A stretch of DNA of 64,000 nucleotides from Odiellus spinosus. Its lineage: Eukaryota; Arthropoda; Arachnida; Opiliones; Phalangiidae. Below the pieces are notes generated by a model. The model made no database searches and was not told the origin of the DNA. It was given only the letters and a program-made list of their open reading frames with translations. The stretch covers positions 16,308,501 through 16,372,500 of the forward strand of contig OY987226.1 in the NCBI GenBank assembly GCA_963920705.1. Direction: 5' to 3'. Made by a program: the position numbers and the translations under genes. Shown piece after piece: positions 24,501 to 34,999 of the stretch; position 1 is the stretch's first letter; the number at the start of each line of letters is the position of its first letter.

Positions 24501-26954
24501 AACAATGATCAAGGTCAAGTGGTTTTTCCTAGTCCAGCGCCTTTAAAAGTATTAGGATTATTATGGGATGAGGTCAGTGACCTATTTATGTTTGACGTTT
24601 CGGGCCTACTGCAATTTTTGGCTAATAGAAAAATAACAAAGCGGTGGGTTTTGAAGGCAGTGGCCAGAATATTTGACCCCCTTGGGTTGGTTTCCCCCTT
24701 CACGATCCGCGCCAAAATGTTATTGCAGGAATTGTGGGAAAATAAGCTACCTTGGGACAAGGAGATTAAAGAAGGAGAAGAGGGTTTGTTCAGGGAGAAA
24801 TTTAATAATTGGTGCGAAGAACTACCTTTCTTAGAACAAATAAAAATCCCTAGGTACTACTTAGTTAATGAACCAGGAAACATGAAGCCAAAGCTAGAAT
24901 TACACGGCTTCACCGATGCTAGTAAAAAGGCGTACGCCGTAGTTGTTTACATACGTAGTGAGTACCCAAACGGACAAGTAGATACGGCGCTAGTAGCTTC
25001 TAAAACTCGGGTCGCCCCTTTAAATGAATTGTCCTTACCACGATTAGAATTAATGGGTGCAGTACTGGGTGCAAGGCTTATGAACAATTTAAGCGAAACC
25101 TTAGCGTATCCCACAAGCGCCGTTCACCTATGGACGGACTCCACCATTGTACTACATTGGATTAGAGGCTCGGCAGCGAAATGGAAACCATTCGTTTCTA
25201 ACAGGGTTAGAGATATCCAGAAATTAGTTGACCCATCTTGCTGGCAACACTGCGCTGGCAAGGAAAACCCCGCGGATTTACCCACTAGGGGTAAAACGCT
25301 TAAGGAATTGAACGAAAGTAGCCTTTGGTGGCACGGGCCACCCTGGCTTCAAAACGAAACTGAATTAGAGCATAATTTAGACTTATTAGATATTGATGAA
25401 AATCAAATTAAAACAGAATTGCGCGCCAAATTTGAAAATAGTTGTTTAGTATTGGGAGAGGGAGAAAGCACCCCACAACCCCTACTAGAACTTAAAAATT
25501 ACAGCTCATTGGTTTTGGTTTTGAGAACAACAGCTTGGATTAAAAGGTTTTTGAAAAATTTAAGATTAAAGGAAAAAATTAGCGGGACTTTAAAGGCAGA
25601 GGAATTAAACGAGGCAGAAATGTATTGGGTGGGCGTGGCACAAAATGAAAGTTACCCTAACGAATTAAATCAATTGAAATTAGGTAAAGTTATCTCCAAA
25701 ACATCCAATATTTTTACTTTAAGTCCCTTGCTAGATGCAAATGGTCTTATGTGTGTTGGCGGCCGTATAGACGCTGCAAAACTTAATTATAGGGAGCGAC
25801 ATCCATGGATTCTGTCCCCTAAACATAAATTATCCGAGCTTATAACTGACCAATGTCATATTCGACTAAAACACGCGGGTGTTAATGAAACATTGACCGA
25901 AATTCGAGAACAATACTGGATTCCCAAAATACGACCACTGGTCAAACAAGAAGTGCAAAAGTGCCCCAGATGCAAACGTTTCCGCACGCGAGCGTCATCC
26001 ACCATAATGGCACCCCTACCGGAAGCGCGTATAAATCCGTCACCCCCGTTTTCGGTCTGCGGGATTGATTTCGCCGGACCCATGTATACCAATCAAGGAA
26101 AAAAGTGTTACATCGCCTTATTCACTTGCGCAGTGACCAGAGGAGTGCACTTAGAGCTCGTATCAGATTTAACAACTGATAAATTTTTATTGGCTTTCCG
26201 ACGATTCATAGCGCGTCGCGGAATGGTGCGAATCATATATAGTGATAACGCGAAAACTTTCAAACGCGCTGAAGCCGATTTAAATAGCTTGCTGGACAAT
26301 TTGAGGCATCCGCAAGTTGCCGACTATTTTTCCACGCTTAGAATCTCCTGGAGATATATAGCAGAGCGCGCCGCCTGGTGGGGTGGGTTCTGGGAGAGGA
26401 TGGTGAGATCTGTAAAATCATCTCTCAAGAAGACTCTCGGCCAGGCCCACCTCGCGTACGAAGAATTAGAAACTCTGCTGATAGAGGTGGAAGCCACCGT
26501 AAATTCAAGACCCATCAGTTTTGTATACCAAGAAGCCGGAGAACCAGCTCCATTGACCCCTGCGCATTTCCTTATTGGGAAACGTTTGACCGCGCTTCCT
26601 TCTCGCGTATACTCAAACTATGAAGTGATTAACCCTCAACGTGAGGAGCTAACCAAAAGGTTAAAATACAGGCAAGCCCTGCTTGACCGGTTCTGGGTGC
26701 GCTGGAAAAACGACTACTTGTTGGAACTAAGGTCAGCGCACCACAGACCTAATTGCGCGACTACTCAGTCATTAAAAAGGAATGACGTGGTCCTCATAGA
26801 GGAAATTAAAACTCCACGCCTAATGTGGAAAATAGGTGTGATCGAAGAAACAATGGAAGGCCGCGATGGCATTATCCGATCGTGTATGGTGCGCTTGCCT
26901 AACGGAACTCGATTAAGGCGCCCCATACAACTTCTATATAATTTAGAAATTTAA
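21543..26954 (+). CDS. gag-pol: BEL/Pao gag-pol polyprotein
   Basis: The single 1803-residue frame encodes the capsid and all replication enzymes. The start AACAATGGCGG has A at -3 and G at +4. Gag: a predicted helical N-terminus, then PKLEIKKFDG (about 142-151) opening the DUF1759 region. Three zinc knuckles follow: C379/C382/H387/C392, C410/C413/H418/C423 and a variant C430/C433/H437/C442. Protease (DUF1758): D507-G-A-S, with IGANYFW near 616-622 and LGWTVMG at 643-649. Reverse transcriptase: D856 and Y936-V-D-D939. RNase H: D1125, E1169, D1199, D1245. Integrase: H1439/H1444/C1474/C1477 zinc site and D1509, D1568, E1618. A DUF5641-type tail occupies about 1710-1803. No frameshift or internal stop is seen; the protease D-G-A replaces the usual D-S/T-G. 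Smaller ORFs in other frames are shadows. Confidence 0.97.
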   Translation: MAEDPRMIKKQQTSTRGIVTRTCNNIKAELEKATVINADSLEDYIAQLNSKEQKLTELDNKVLKLLTTDAELDDELEQIEEYSEKLVLWRSRATRWIQRNRTATEKQAAKAGSSTSIDSDETQLETGSRTGNNNANRTIRLPKLEIKKFDGTISQWLTFWGQYEGAIHLQSSMEDTDKFQYLKSYLTGAAAKAIENLAITESNYTTAIDILKSRFGRKDILVSAHLNNFLKMTPVLKSSDVVGLRHLHDSCRMEIRSLDSLGHLNTNYGQLLAHIVGGLLPIDLLEQYTRDKSEDELWKIDELMKFLNNEIQCRERALAVHRSSSQQLKSVSSNNSQDKSIGQTRSHYQSQGHRTSFNKPSYPSAVSLNTAVNNYSSACVFCESQNHPFYQCNDVSISDKRGIVIQKRLCFLCMKPGHQAGQCRGIIQSCRHCNRKHHQSVCEANSHQNKTNPKTVPGNTNNVQNPSSATLATIAQESDSGEVLLQTVPANLENGLGKNTRVRCVLDGASHRSFIKEKLSRELNLEVLGTEGIDIYPFSHAQPIHVERKKVKLVLSNVNTGQRVEIIALETPEICGAKFKIPGEEVRAEMENRKLDLADSLKNQGGASATKLDILIGANYFWKVATTELERLGDRLMALNTVLGWTVMGASEASEQGSQVVVNSVSVMHIAVGSEDDLLSSQVQTFWNLESIGINDSEQTKTLQRENSLKTFEREVRFQEGRYEVALPWKENKELLGNNFYQAKRRTLNLVQKLKTNPPSFKAYDDVIHEQLQTGIIERVDSNSNKAQGTLYYIPHHGVIKEDRLTTKLRIVNDASSHEANTPSLNDCLEPGFNLMPELFKILVRFRQHRVAFTGDVEKAFHQIGIREEDRDALRFLWIEGLSGPQSENLVTYRFKRVPFGCTCSPFLLAATIKHHVKKFEQKFPNAARVLSEDLYVDDLLGGEASANEANKLIGETTEILEKANMKLRKWRSNSMEVRKIWSEVSNNDQGQVVFPSPAPLKVLGLLWDEVSDLFMFDVSGLLQFLANRKITKRWVLKAVARIFDPLGLVSPFTIRAKMLLQELWENKLPWDKEIKEGEEGLFREKFNNWCEELPFLEQIKIPRYYLVNEPGNMKPKLELHGFTDASKKAYAVVVYIRSEYPNGQVDTALVASKTRVAPLNELSLPRLELMGAVLGARLMNNLSETLAYPTSAVHLWTDSTIVLHWIRGSAAKWKPFVSNRVRDIQKLVDPSCWQHCAGKENPADLPTRGKTLKELNESSLWWHGPPWLQNETELEHNLDLLDIDENQIKTELRAKFENSCLVLGEGESTPQPLLELKNYSSLVLVLRTTAWIKRFLKNLRLKEKISGTLKAEELNEAEMYWVGVAQNESYPNELNQLKLGKVISKTSNIFTLSPLLDANGLMCVGGRIDAAKLNYRERHPWILSPKHKLSELITDQCHIRLKHAGVNETLTEIREQYWIPKIRPLVKQEVQKCPRCKRFRTRASSTIMAPLPEARINPSPPFSVCGIDFAGPMYTNQGKKCYIALFTCAVTRGVHLELVSDLTTDKFLLAFRRFIARRGMVRIIYSDNAKTFKRAEADLNSLLDNLRHPQVADYFSTLRISWRYIAERAAWWGGFWERMVRSVKSSLKKTLGQAHLAYEELETLLIEVEATVNSRPISFVYQEAGEPAPLTPAHFLIGKRLTALPSRVYSNYEVINPQREELTKRLKYRQALLDRFWVRWKNDYLLELRSAHHRPNCATTQSLKRNDVVLIEEIKTPRLMWKIGVIEETMEGRDGIIRSCMVRLPNGTRLRRPIQLLYNLEI

Positions 26955-26957
26955 ATG

Positions 26958-26977
26958 GTTGAACCAAAAGGTTCAAC
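26958..26977 (+). other. Perfect hairpin between gag-pol stop and polypurine tract
   Basis: GTTGAACC-AAAA-GGTTCAAC forms an 8-bp stem with a four-A loop. It starts four bases after the TAA stop and ends two bases before the polypurine tract. It may shape the plus-strand primer region or RNA 3' end; the role is unknown. Confidence 0.6.
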
Positions 26978-26979
26978 TC

Positions 26980-26988
26980 GGGGGAGGT
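26980..26988 (+). other. Polypurine tract (plus-strand primer)
   Basis: GGGGGAGGT lies directly before the TG of the 3' LTR, as expected for the RNase-H-resistant primer of plus-strand synthesis. It is short and G-rich. Confidence 0.75.
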
Positions 26989-27757
26989 TGTTGAATCTCC
27001 ATAATGAACTTTAACTTTGTAAAATTAGTGTTTGATTTTTGTAAAATAAGTGTTTAATCTTGTATGTATATATAATAATTTTATTGTCGCGTTTCAGTTT
27101 CACTTTAAAACATATTGAAACTTTTTCCATTTTTGTTGTAGGAATTTTTCTTTCTTTCTTTTTCTTTTTGGGAAGAATTTATTTTTCCAAGTTCAACCCT
27201 TTTGTGTGAAATATCAGAGCAGTGAAAACGAGCTAAGCCCCTCTGCAGGAGGGAAAACCCCCTAATTTCCTGGAAACGAGCGCTTCGTTCCCCCTTTTTA
27301 AAAGAAATTGAAGTGGTCAAATAGATCACATGTGCAAAAAGGGCCAATGGTAATAATAATAGCGATGCTATAGAGCAAAGGAATTTGGTAGAAAATAAAA
27401 TAAGAGCATTTAGTAAAATATACCAACAAATAGATATTTTTCAAGCGCTGCGCGAATAACAAGTAAAATAAAACCAGAGCGTGCAAGGTTGGACCGAGGT
27501 CCTTCCCTTTTAATAATTTGAAAACCCCTTTGTGCTAGGGACATTAATCTTTATTCATCTGTGCGAATAACCTTTCATTAATAAAACAGTTGTCTTTTTG
27601 TTTAAGTTTAAACCGTGTTTTAACTCATTTAACTATTATTTTAATTATCACGTAACCCCACGTGTCAGGGCATCTGAGCGCGAGTAAGGTGTTTCAGTCC
27701 GCCGTACCCGCTACAAATATAAAAGCTCTCCCAAGCTATTTCGAACGCGCGTCTACA
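26989..27757 (+). repeat. 3' LTR of the BEL/Pao element
   Basis: Same sequence as the 5' LTR, shifted by 6309 bp throughout. The AATAAA signal lies at 27580-27585. Small minus-strand ORFs inside both LTRs are identical to each other only because the LTRs are. Confidence 0.92.
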
Positions 27758-27762
27758 GGTTA
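27758..27762. repeat. Target-site duplication GGTTA, right
   Basis: Identical to 20675-20679. Confidence 0.9.
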
Positions 27763-29580
27763 AGAACCCTGGCCTTAATATATAAGCTATAATATCAAAA
27801 CAATTACGAAAACCCCCTAGAGAAACCTCTGTTTTAATGAAGTTTTATGTATATTAATAAAACACGGTCCTCGGATGAACGTCATCTCATCTTACGTAGG
27901 ATTAGGCTCAGCCCTCTTCGTATACAAGTGGGTGTCCAACACTATTACTCTCATGGTAATTTTTCATAAGCCTTTGTTCCCGGAAGTCAAGTTAGCTTTA
28001 AAAGAAATTTTATATGATATAATATATTGTTTGCTAGAACTATTTTACTTCCCTAGCAAGTTTGTCTTTGTGTAATTATCCGCCTTACCTTCCTCTTCAT
28101 TGACACAAAGTTTAATAAGGTTTATAGACCCATAATGCATCATACAGGTTTTTATAGTCGATGTCATGTCGAGTTTTCGTTAGGTTTTAAGCAAAACGGG
28201 ACCCCTTTTCTTTATGGTTAAAGTGATACTGTCACCGATTTCTCGATATCACGCAATTGAATTGAAATTTGAGTTGCATTTACCACAATAGTAAAATAAA
28301 ATTTTAATATTATCTTTTTATGATCCCGTGAGCCCTATTAAAGAGCCAGCGGTTGATTCTCGGCCATTATATCCCGTGATACTGATATTGCTTTCGGGAA
28401 TTCGTTTAATCCGAATTAATCCGGGAAGTTCTACATTTTATTCGAAACCCATCGTTAATCACGTTCTAAAAAACATTCTTATACGTTATCAGGAGGAAAA
28501 ACTTAACTTTTTTGTCATTTTATTTTTGAAGTTTTTAAAACAGCGGCAATCTAGAATTACCGTTTTCGACGGTCTGATAATTCCATGTAATCAAAAGATT
28601 ACGTAACTAATTACGTATTTAACATTACCAAACGCTGTAATCAGTTACGTAATCCGCGTAATCTATATGTACAGACTTTACGAAAGTGGTTAAATAACCC
28701 CTCGAAAATTTTAATCCTTTACACTAAATGTATTCACAATGATGATTAACTTATAATATTATTAAATTAATTAACGAGACTGCTAATTAATTCATGATTG
28801 AGAAAAATAATTTCCAACGTACTAGTTAGGTCCTTTTCAATCCATTTATAAACTTGATAAAAAAGAACTTCAAAGCTTATTTTAAAGGTTTATTTAATAA
28901 ACTGCATGTTTGTCAACCCTGAACTAGCAGTTTCGTTAATTTATTTAATAGTAATATAGGTTTTTAATAGAATGAAAAATAATTGTAATCCATAAGCCTT
29001 AGAAAAATAATGGTGTCAACATCACTTCATTTTTTTTAAACACCGTTAAGCTTTTTGTGTATGGAAGACTGAAGTTGATTTTGATTATAACTTAGACCCA
29101 ATCTTGGATGGAGCCTATTTTTGTACATAAAAACCTTTTTATTCAATGAGAATCGTGTACCTTCTATGGTTGAAAAATGAAATCTATACGTGAACGCTTT
29201 TTGTTCAAAGGGGATGATGGAGACATTCATCAACTTTGACGCTATAATGAAATTTCGCGAGATTAAGAACATTTTTTATACGTAACTAAAAAAAGGAGCT
29301 AAGCCTTGGTACTGATATATGGTCGATCATACTGTTGGCTGAAAATATATATTTTAAAATGGTTTTTCCCTCACCGAAGTAAAAGTCGGCGAACTAAAGT
29401 TAGGGTACTATATAGTTCCAAGTATTTTACCACGAGCTAAATCTTTCTGACTTTAATTGTCACGTAAGTGACATAAACCGTAATTAAGTTGACAAAATCA
29501 TTAAGTGATATTTCAAACTCCGCTAAATCCCTTGGGGTGGGTCTATGTACTGCAAATAACCCCTTATCTTAAAATAACTT
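27763..29580. other. AT-rich stretch without a supportable gene
   Basis: A 92-codon frame at 28328-28606 has no recognised domain and runs into a dispersed palindromic repeat (28596-28690). Nothing else is supportable. Confidence 0.4.
28596..28690. repeat. Dispersed TTACGTAA-rich palindromic repeat, copy 2
   Basis: This shares GATTACGTAACT, TACGTATTTA, CTGTAATCAGTTACGTAAT and TGTACAGA, in order, with 13721-13815. Confidence 0.55.
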
Positions 29581-29581
29581 A

Positions 29582-29765
29582 AGCCGCGTTCACACTAGAG
29601 ACTTCGAAACCTTTTTCAAGCCTTTTGGAAGATCAGATGTTTTTGGAGTCAAAAGTAAAGATCCTTCGTTGAAAATTATAATTATTAGCGTGAAAAGTTA
29701 ATTTCAAGAACATTCCAAACCGTTAGAAAGTTTATGGTTTCAAAGTTGCTAGTGTGAACGTAGCT
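29582..29765. mobile_element. Inverted-repeat element, GCGTTCACACTAG family
   Basis: The ends GCCGCGTTCACACTAG and CTAGTGTGAACGTAGC are inverted. Inner sequence CGAAACCTTTTTCAAGCC pairs imperfectly with the right arm. Related copies lie at 49235-49505, 63480-63632, and, reversed and truncated, 32285-32430 and 38010-38195. It has no ORF, and the superfamily is unassigned. Confidence 0.6.
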
Positions 29766-29779
29766 TTATTTCCTTCATT

Positions 29780-30485
29780 GCGTCATTAGAAAGTAGACAT
29801 TCCGTAGATTATTTTAAAAATATCAAGGCAAGTCACTCGAAAAGTATGCATCGCCACTAATAGGAATCCAGCAAAAGTTAAAAAAAAAAAATTGTAAAAA
29901 TAACCCTTATCTTAAAATGACCGTAAGTTATTATCTCCATCTCTTAGACAAAAATCGATTGTACCGTTGGAAAGAAAACATTCCGTAGCTTATTTTGCAA
30001 TAATAAAATGAAGGCAAGCCACTCGCAAAATATTATGCTCCCCGCTAATAGCAATCGTGCAATTTAAGTTAAAAAATAACCCATGCGGAAAAAATTACCT
30101 TATATTAAAATTGTCATAAGTAATTATTCCCTCCATCATAAACAAAAACCGATTGCAACATTGGATAGTAGATATTCCGTAGATTACTGTAAAAAAATAA
30201 AATGAAGGTAAGGACACTCGAAAATATAATAGAAAGCAAAAGTTCAAAAATGGGCCCTATGTAAATGACCATAACGTATTCCCTCCATCTCATAGACAAA
30301 AATCATTAGAAAGAAGAATTCCGATGATTCCGTAATATTAGAAATCGAACAAAATTTCATAAATGACCCGTATATATAGAAAGATAACATTCTGTAGATT
30401 ATTTTAAAGCAATAAAATGGAGATACTCCACACGTAAAGGATGTTTCACCACTTACAGAAGTCTGAAAATAACCCCTTATCTTAA
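29780..30485. repeat. Degenerate satellite-like tandem repeat, locus 1
   Basis: The phrase TAGAAAGTAGACATTCCGTA plus GATTATTTT recurs at roughly 29787, 29967, 30160, 30305 and 30377, with steps of about 180, 193, 145 and 72 bp. Other shared phrases are CCACTCGAAAA, CTCTTAGACA and ACCCCTTATCTTAAAAT. Units are strongly diverged. A second locus lies at 51745-52080. Confidence 0.6.
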
Positions 30486-33400
30486 AATTGCTAGACGTTT
30501 TTCCGGATATTGTCGACTGGGGGCCGCCATTACTATCCAACCAATGGGATAAAGCTGACTTTCGTGACGTTTCTCAACTTTTCTAGCTTTACGCCGTGTA
30601 GAGAATTTTTTCATCCCGCGAAAAGAAGGGGGATGACACGCCCTTCCGCAAAAATCTATAACCTGGGAGAAATTTAAATATGGTCGAGAAATATTGGTTT
30701 TTCCAAACCCCATCATTTCTTCACGCCTGCCTCTCCATGTAACCTTTCTCCTTGATTTTATGATTAGGAAACATGTAATTTGTAGATCCCTTTCGCTCGC
30801 GTTGGCGCATTCAACTCTCACGCAATCTACTCTATACTACATGGTCTAGCATTCGCCAACTCACTGAACGTTACCTCTTGAAGACCTTATACAAGCTCAT
30901 CTCCGTGTCTAAGTACCCACTATAGTTTCTCCTCCGCCCCAAGTTCCGACATTTCGCAAGTACCATTATCATCGTGTATTCCTTAAATTCCCCATCTCGT
31001 GTCTATACACAGAGTTCCAGTCTTGGAAATTACCTTAATTCTCATTTGAAAGCGAGTTTTTCTACGGAAATTTGTTCTTTATTCAATGTTGTAATACACC
31101 CGACACGTTCCTGCTAGAGTACAGCGATCGAAGGGGTTGATTCTACGAGTAGGTAGAATTTTCGCCCTTGGAATCGTCATTTTTTGAAAACTATGTATTG
31201 AATAACATGTGGTTCTAAGATTGCGATTCCGAGATATCGCCGATAGAGCACGTATACGTAATATATACCAAGTAGTGGGATGAACATACTTACGAAACCT
31301 TCTCGCTATCATTGCAAAATCGATTAAAATCAGAACTAGGAACGTCATGAGATAATTTTATTTTTAGCTAAACTATAGACTGGGAAATCCAACTTGACAC
31401 GCACGCCATGCTACTTTCTACAACTTCAGTTTGTTCCAACCTTTGAAAAGGCGACATTTTCCTCAGAAACATGTACTATTTAACTTCTTTTTTTGTAGGT
31501 TCCAAGGTTGTTTTGTAATACCAAACTGCGAGCATACCAAATCATTTCAACAATAAATTTTAATATTTTTAAATCCGTATTATGTCTGTCATCGCCTGGG
31601 CGGGGTCTTCGAACATCTCAATCCAATCTACACGATATCGAACCCCAAAATCGCGATGTTTAATATTTATCGCCTCAACTTCCGAGCAGGGCCCATTTTT
31701 GAAGGGTTACTTTTAACCCCCTTCCCCCTTATTCCTTTTACCCTGGAAGCTCACTGAAGATAATCTTGCTAAGGTTTTGGGTTGGGTGAGTTTTAAAAAA
31801 AGTTTCCCTGTCAGAGACCAGAAGCTTTCATCCAAACATATTTAAGAGATTTCATTGCGATACGAAGCTAAGCCTACTTATCGAGATTCTTGTTTCGTAT
31901 ACAGATAGGACGATAGCCTCGCTTTTTACCCAGTGCAATTTCTGGGTGATATATAGCCTTCTCCATCCTCTCCCTATTATTCTCCATCAGTCTTGCAAGA
32001 AGTTCCCAAGAACTAAGTAATGAATCGCGAGGACGTAGAACTAGATATAATCTGAACTCCTCCCTAAAGATAAAGCTCATAGCGACCTCTATCGTGTATT
32101 TGTACAGATTTAGTTTCATAGTACGTAGTATTAGAGTATTTGGTTTAATTTTAACATAACTCAGAATTATTTCAGTAGGCGTTAAACTAGGGCATGCTGA
32201 AGTACTGAAGTATAGGCAACAATGACAGACCCATGATATGGACTACATAAATTAATGGGGCTCATTTTAGCTATGGTCCACTAGCATTCCTTAATAGAAT
32301 TGAAACGGTGAAATTAAATCGATATTCTAATCGCCAGGAATCGTCACGCGTTCACGCATTATCTTTATAAATCAATTTATTGTAGCTTCATCTACCGGTT
32401 GTTGAAACCGAATCGGTATGAAGTCCATGAGGTGTGCTCCCCAATCAAGATTCCTATTTGACCATTCTCGGGTATGTTGCATTAGTTTCTGGTCTCTGTT
32501 ATAGAGAGAAAAGTATTGATTTGAAATTGTGGCACGCTTTGCTTACTAAAGTGTGAAGCCTCTGGCTCCCTTCTCTACAAGATATATATAAAAAAATTGG
32601 TGGTGACTTTGACGTTTTTATTTCAAATCTTCAAAGAGTTTCTAGAGATCACACTTCATTGGATAAAAATTAAAAAAAAACGTTGGAAAAAAAAACCCAA
32701 TTTATTTTTGAATAATTTGAAAGATCTGTTAGTTTTTCGGTAAAAAATAACTTCATTAAAATTAATTGGATGACTTTATTTAGGTAAGTAATTGCTTCTA
32801 AATTTAAAGGGTTACGGACTGCATGTATTTTAATGTTTGAATTTCTCTACTCTTTCACGCTGCCATATTATATGTTATAAATATTATAATGAATACATTT
32901 GAAGTGAGGATGTCACCATTATTTTTAATATGGATTATATTTTTAGTTTTATCATAATATTAAAACGCCACGTTCAAAATTTTATACCTCTGGGCTGATG
33001 CGTTCTTAAGAAACTTCAAAGTGAAAATGTTAAAAATAGATAGGTCTCCATATATAATTTTTTTATCCATTTGACGTAGTTCATTTCCGGAACGTAATTA
33101 ACAATAATTTAATCAACTGTATGCTCTACTTTGAATTTTCCCTTTCCAAAAATTAATCTTTCCAGTAATTTATATTGTTTTTTTAATACAATATTAAAAA
33201 AGATACATTTTAATAAGGTACTTCCTGGAACTGCACTTAGCACAATTATTACTTCAATAATAACAGGAACAATCATTTGGGATTACAATAATATTTTGAT
33301 ATTTATTCTGCTTGGCATTTAATATATTATTGATAAGGTTTCAACCTTCTTTTATATTGAGTATGTTCTGCATATTTACATGTAGATGTTAATTCTTGTT

Positions 33401-34490
33401 ATAACCACAAACGCTTGATTGAATGAGGACTGGATGTTGACCGTAATATTTAGGGTGGTGATAATACCACAGCTCAAACCATATAGTCGATTCTGCATAT
33501 GTATAGACACATCTGCAACACATATACTCCTTTACAATCTTAAAAGTCTTGTAAGGGGGCCTAAATTCGTATTAGAAAACCGGTTTCCCTATGGTCCTTT
33601 GAATCAAAACTGTAACGTTATATAGCAATGGAGCAGACAGACTTGGGAGTTATTTCTCCTAGTCCCTATATGCAAGGAACTTCTCCATGATTCCCGCGTC
33701 TTTAGATAAATCTCTGTGGTAAAGTTGCTCTTGACGTCAAATTCCCTACCTTTGCGAGATTAATTAATTTGGAAGGCTAGCGTTGTCTGCTAAGCAATAA
33801 ATGATAAAAATTGGTCAATAACCAAAACATGTTTCTTCGTGGTTTTGGGTTGCTTTAATGATGAATAGTTCAGCTGTTTATTAGAGTTTTGGGATTAAGA
33901 GGCAATATATTTTATTATTAGTGCTCCTTTAATGTCGCATTCCTTTATTGTATGGGCAAGATACTTTTCGAGGAGGGCAGATTGTAGTGCAAATAGGGCC
34001 TTTAAATAAATTCAAAGAATTCTTTAGTTTAGTCAAAGAATTAGAGTTAATGGAGGTAGAAATAAATAAAATAAACGTCCCATTATTCTTTCAATGTATT
34101 TGCTCTTAGTTACTAGTTAGTGAATGCAGTATACAGATTGCCAAAAATAGTTCAAATAAATATTAATTCAAAGAGTTGAAATTGAAATCACCCAAACATA
34201 TTTGAGCATTTGGTAAATGTAATAAATTGCGAACGACCCACGCACGAGGTAAGATTTTACGTTTTATTTCCCCAGTTGGAATCAAAGATACTATACGGTT
34301 CCAATTAGGCTTAATTCAAACTACACTTTAATATACGATATTTAATCCAATTCAAATGGGGGGGGGGGGGGGTGAATCTCAAATTTATTAACGATATATA
34401 TCCCAGCTTTTATAATTAATTTTAAAATTAATCTAAATTTAATATAAGAGTTTTTCCGCAATTGGGAATATTGTAGTTAAGCCTTGGAAC
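30486..34490. other. Mostly AT-rich stretch, no convincing gene
   Basis: A GC-richer patch at 30490-30840 contains a minus-strand ATG in good context (AATGGCGGCC, ATG at 30529-30531) but the frame closes after about 16 codons. An old repeat fragment lies at 32285-32430, and a G-tract of about 15 at 34358-34372. Confidence 0.4.
32285..32430 (-). mobile_element. Truncated reverse copy of the GCGTTCACACTAG family
   Basis: It contains GAAACGGTGAAATTAAATCG, CGTCACGCGTTCACGCATTA, TTTATTGTAGCTTCATCTA and CGGTTGTTGAAACCGAATCG. This order is the reverse complement of the inside of the element at 49235-49505. The terminal repeats are lost. Confidence 0.5.
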
Positions 34491-34499
34491 TCTCATCGT

Positions 34500-34990
34500 A
34501 ATTTAATACCATTAAATTTGGTAAAAGTTAGGCGTCATTCTTTGGATAGACACACGCGTACTTATTAGATTTGGTTTTAACCCCCGAAGGGGCTGCGGAA
34601 GGGACGTCTTGGAAACGTTATATGAGAGAAGAGTAGGGATAGTGAAGGAGGTGGTCTGATGCCCCAGGCGTAAGGTCCCCAGGGTGGGCAGGGACTCTAA
34701 GAACGCGCGCGCTGCCTGCATCTGACATTTGTTCAATTCTCTACGGGTTTTAAAAGGTGGGAGCCTTGAACAAATACAGTACTCTATATTCCACGCTTCG
34801 TCTCACATCTCCCTTCTTCACTCTTTCCCCTGCGATATAATCCCCCTGTTGCCTAGCAACTGCGGCTTAGCATCATTGGCGCGCGCGCTCCATCCCCCTC
34901 TTCTCCTAGTTACTCTATCCGCATGAGGACCTTTTCCTCTCTCTCTCCCTCCACATATCTGCTTCCCGCGCTTCTTCCGTCAGTTCTTAT
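34500..34990. promoter_or_regulatory. GC-rich island with RFX X-box, possible promoter
   Basis: About 490 bp are clearly richer in G and C than the flanks, with GCGCGCGC runs (34705 and 34880 regions) and pyrimidine-rich stretches. It holds a perfect palindromic X-box, GTTGCCTAGCAAC. ORFs on both strands here lack domains. The composition fits a promoter or CpG-island-like segment; no transcript start can be assigned. Confidence 0.3.
34848..34860. promoter_or_regulatory. RFX X-box
   Basis: GTTGCCTAGCAAC is a perfect inverted RFX-factor site (two GTTGC half-sites around CTA). X-boxes are typical of ciliary-gene promoters across animals. Confidence 0.4.
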
Positions 34991-34999
34991 GTACAGGGA

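Larger units (their letters stand above)
20680..27757 (+). mobile_element. Complete BEL/Pao LTR retrotransposon
   Basis: The 7078-bp element has two 769-bp LTRs beginning TGTTG and ending TACA, a primer-binding site, one gag-pol ORF, a polypurine tract and a perfect 5-bp target duplication. The order gag, protease, reverse transcriptase, RNase H, integrase and the DUF1759/DUF1758/peptidase A17-like/DUF5641 architecture identify BEL/Pao. There is no envelope-like ORF between the stop codon and the 3' LTR. LTRs that read as identical and an intact ORF imply insertion too recent for mutations to accumulate, so it could be a currently mobile copy. Confidence 0.95.

Noticed and set aside
23399-26623. 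Several ORFs on the minus strand and in a second plus frame inside gag-pol
   Set aside because: They are shadows of the 1803-codon frame, lack domains, and lie over conserved catalytic regions.
30477-30821. A 114-codon minus-strand ORF with a good-context internal ATG
   Set aside because: The peptide shows no domain, and the ATG in good context opens only about 16 codons before a stop with no clear donor.
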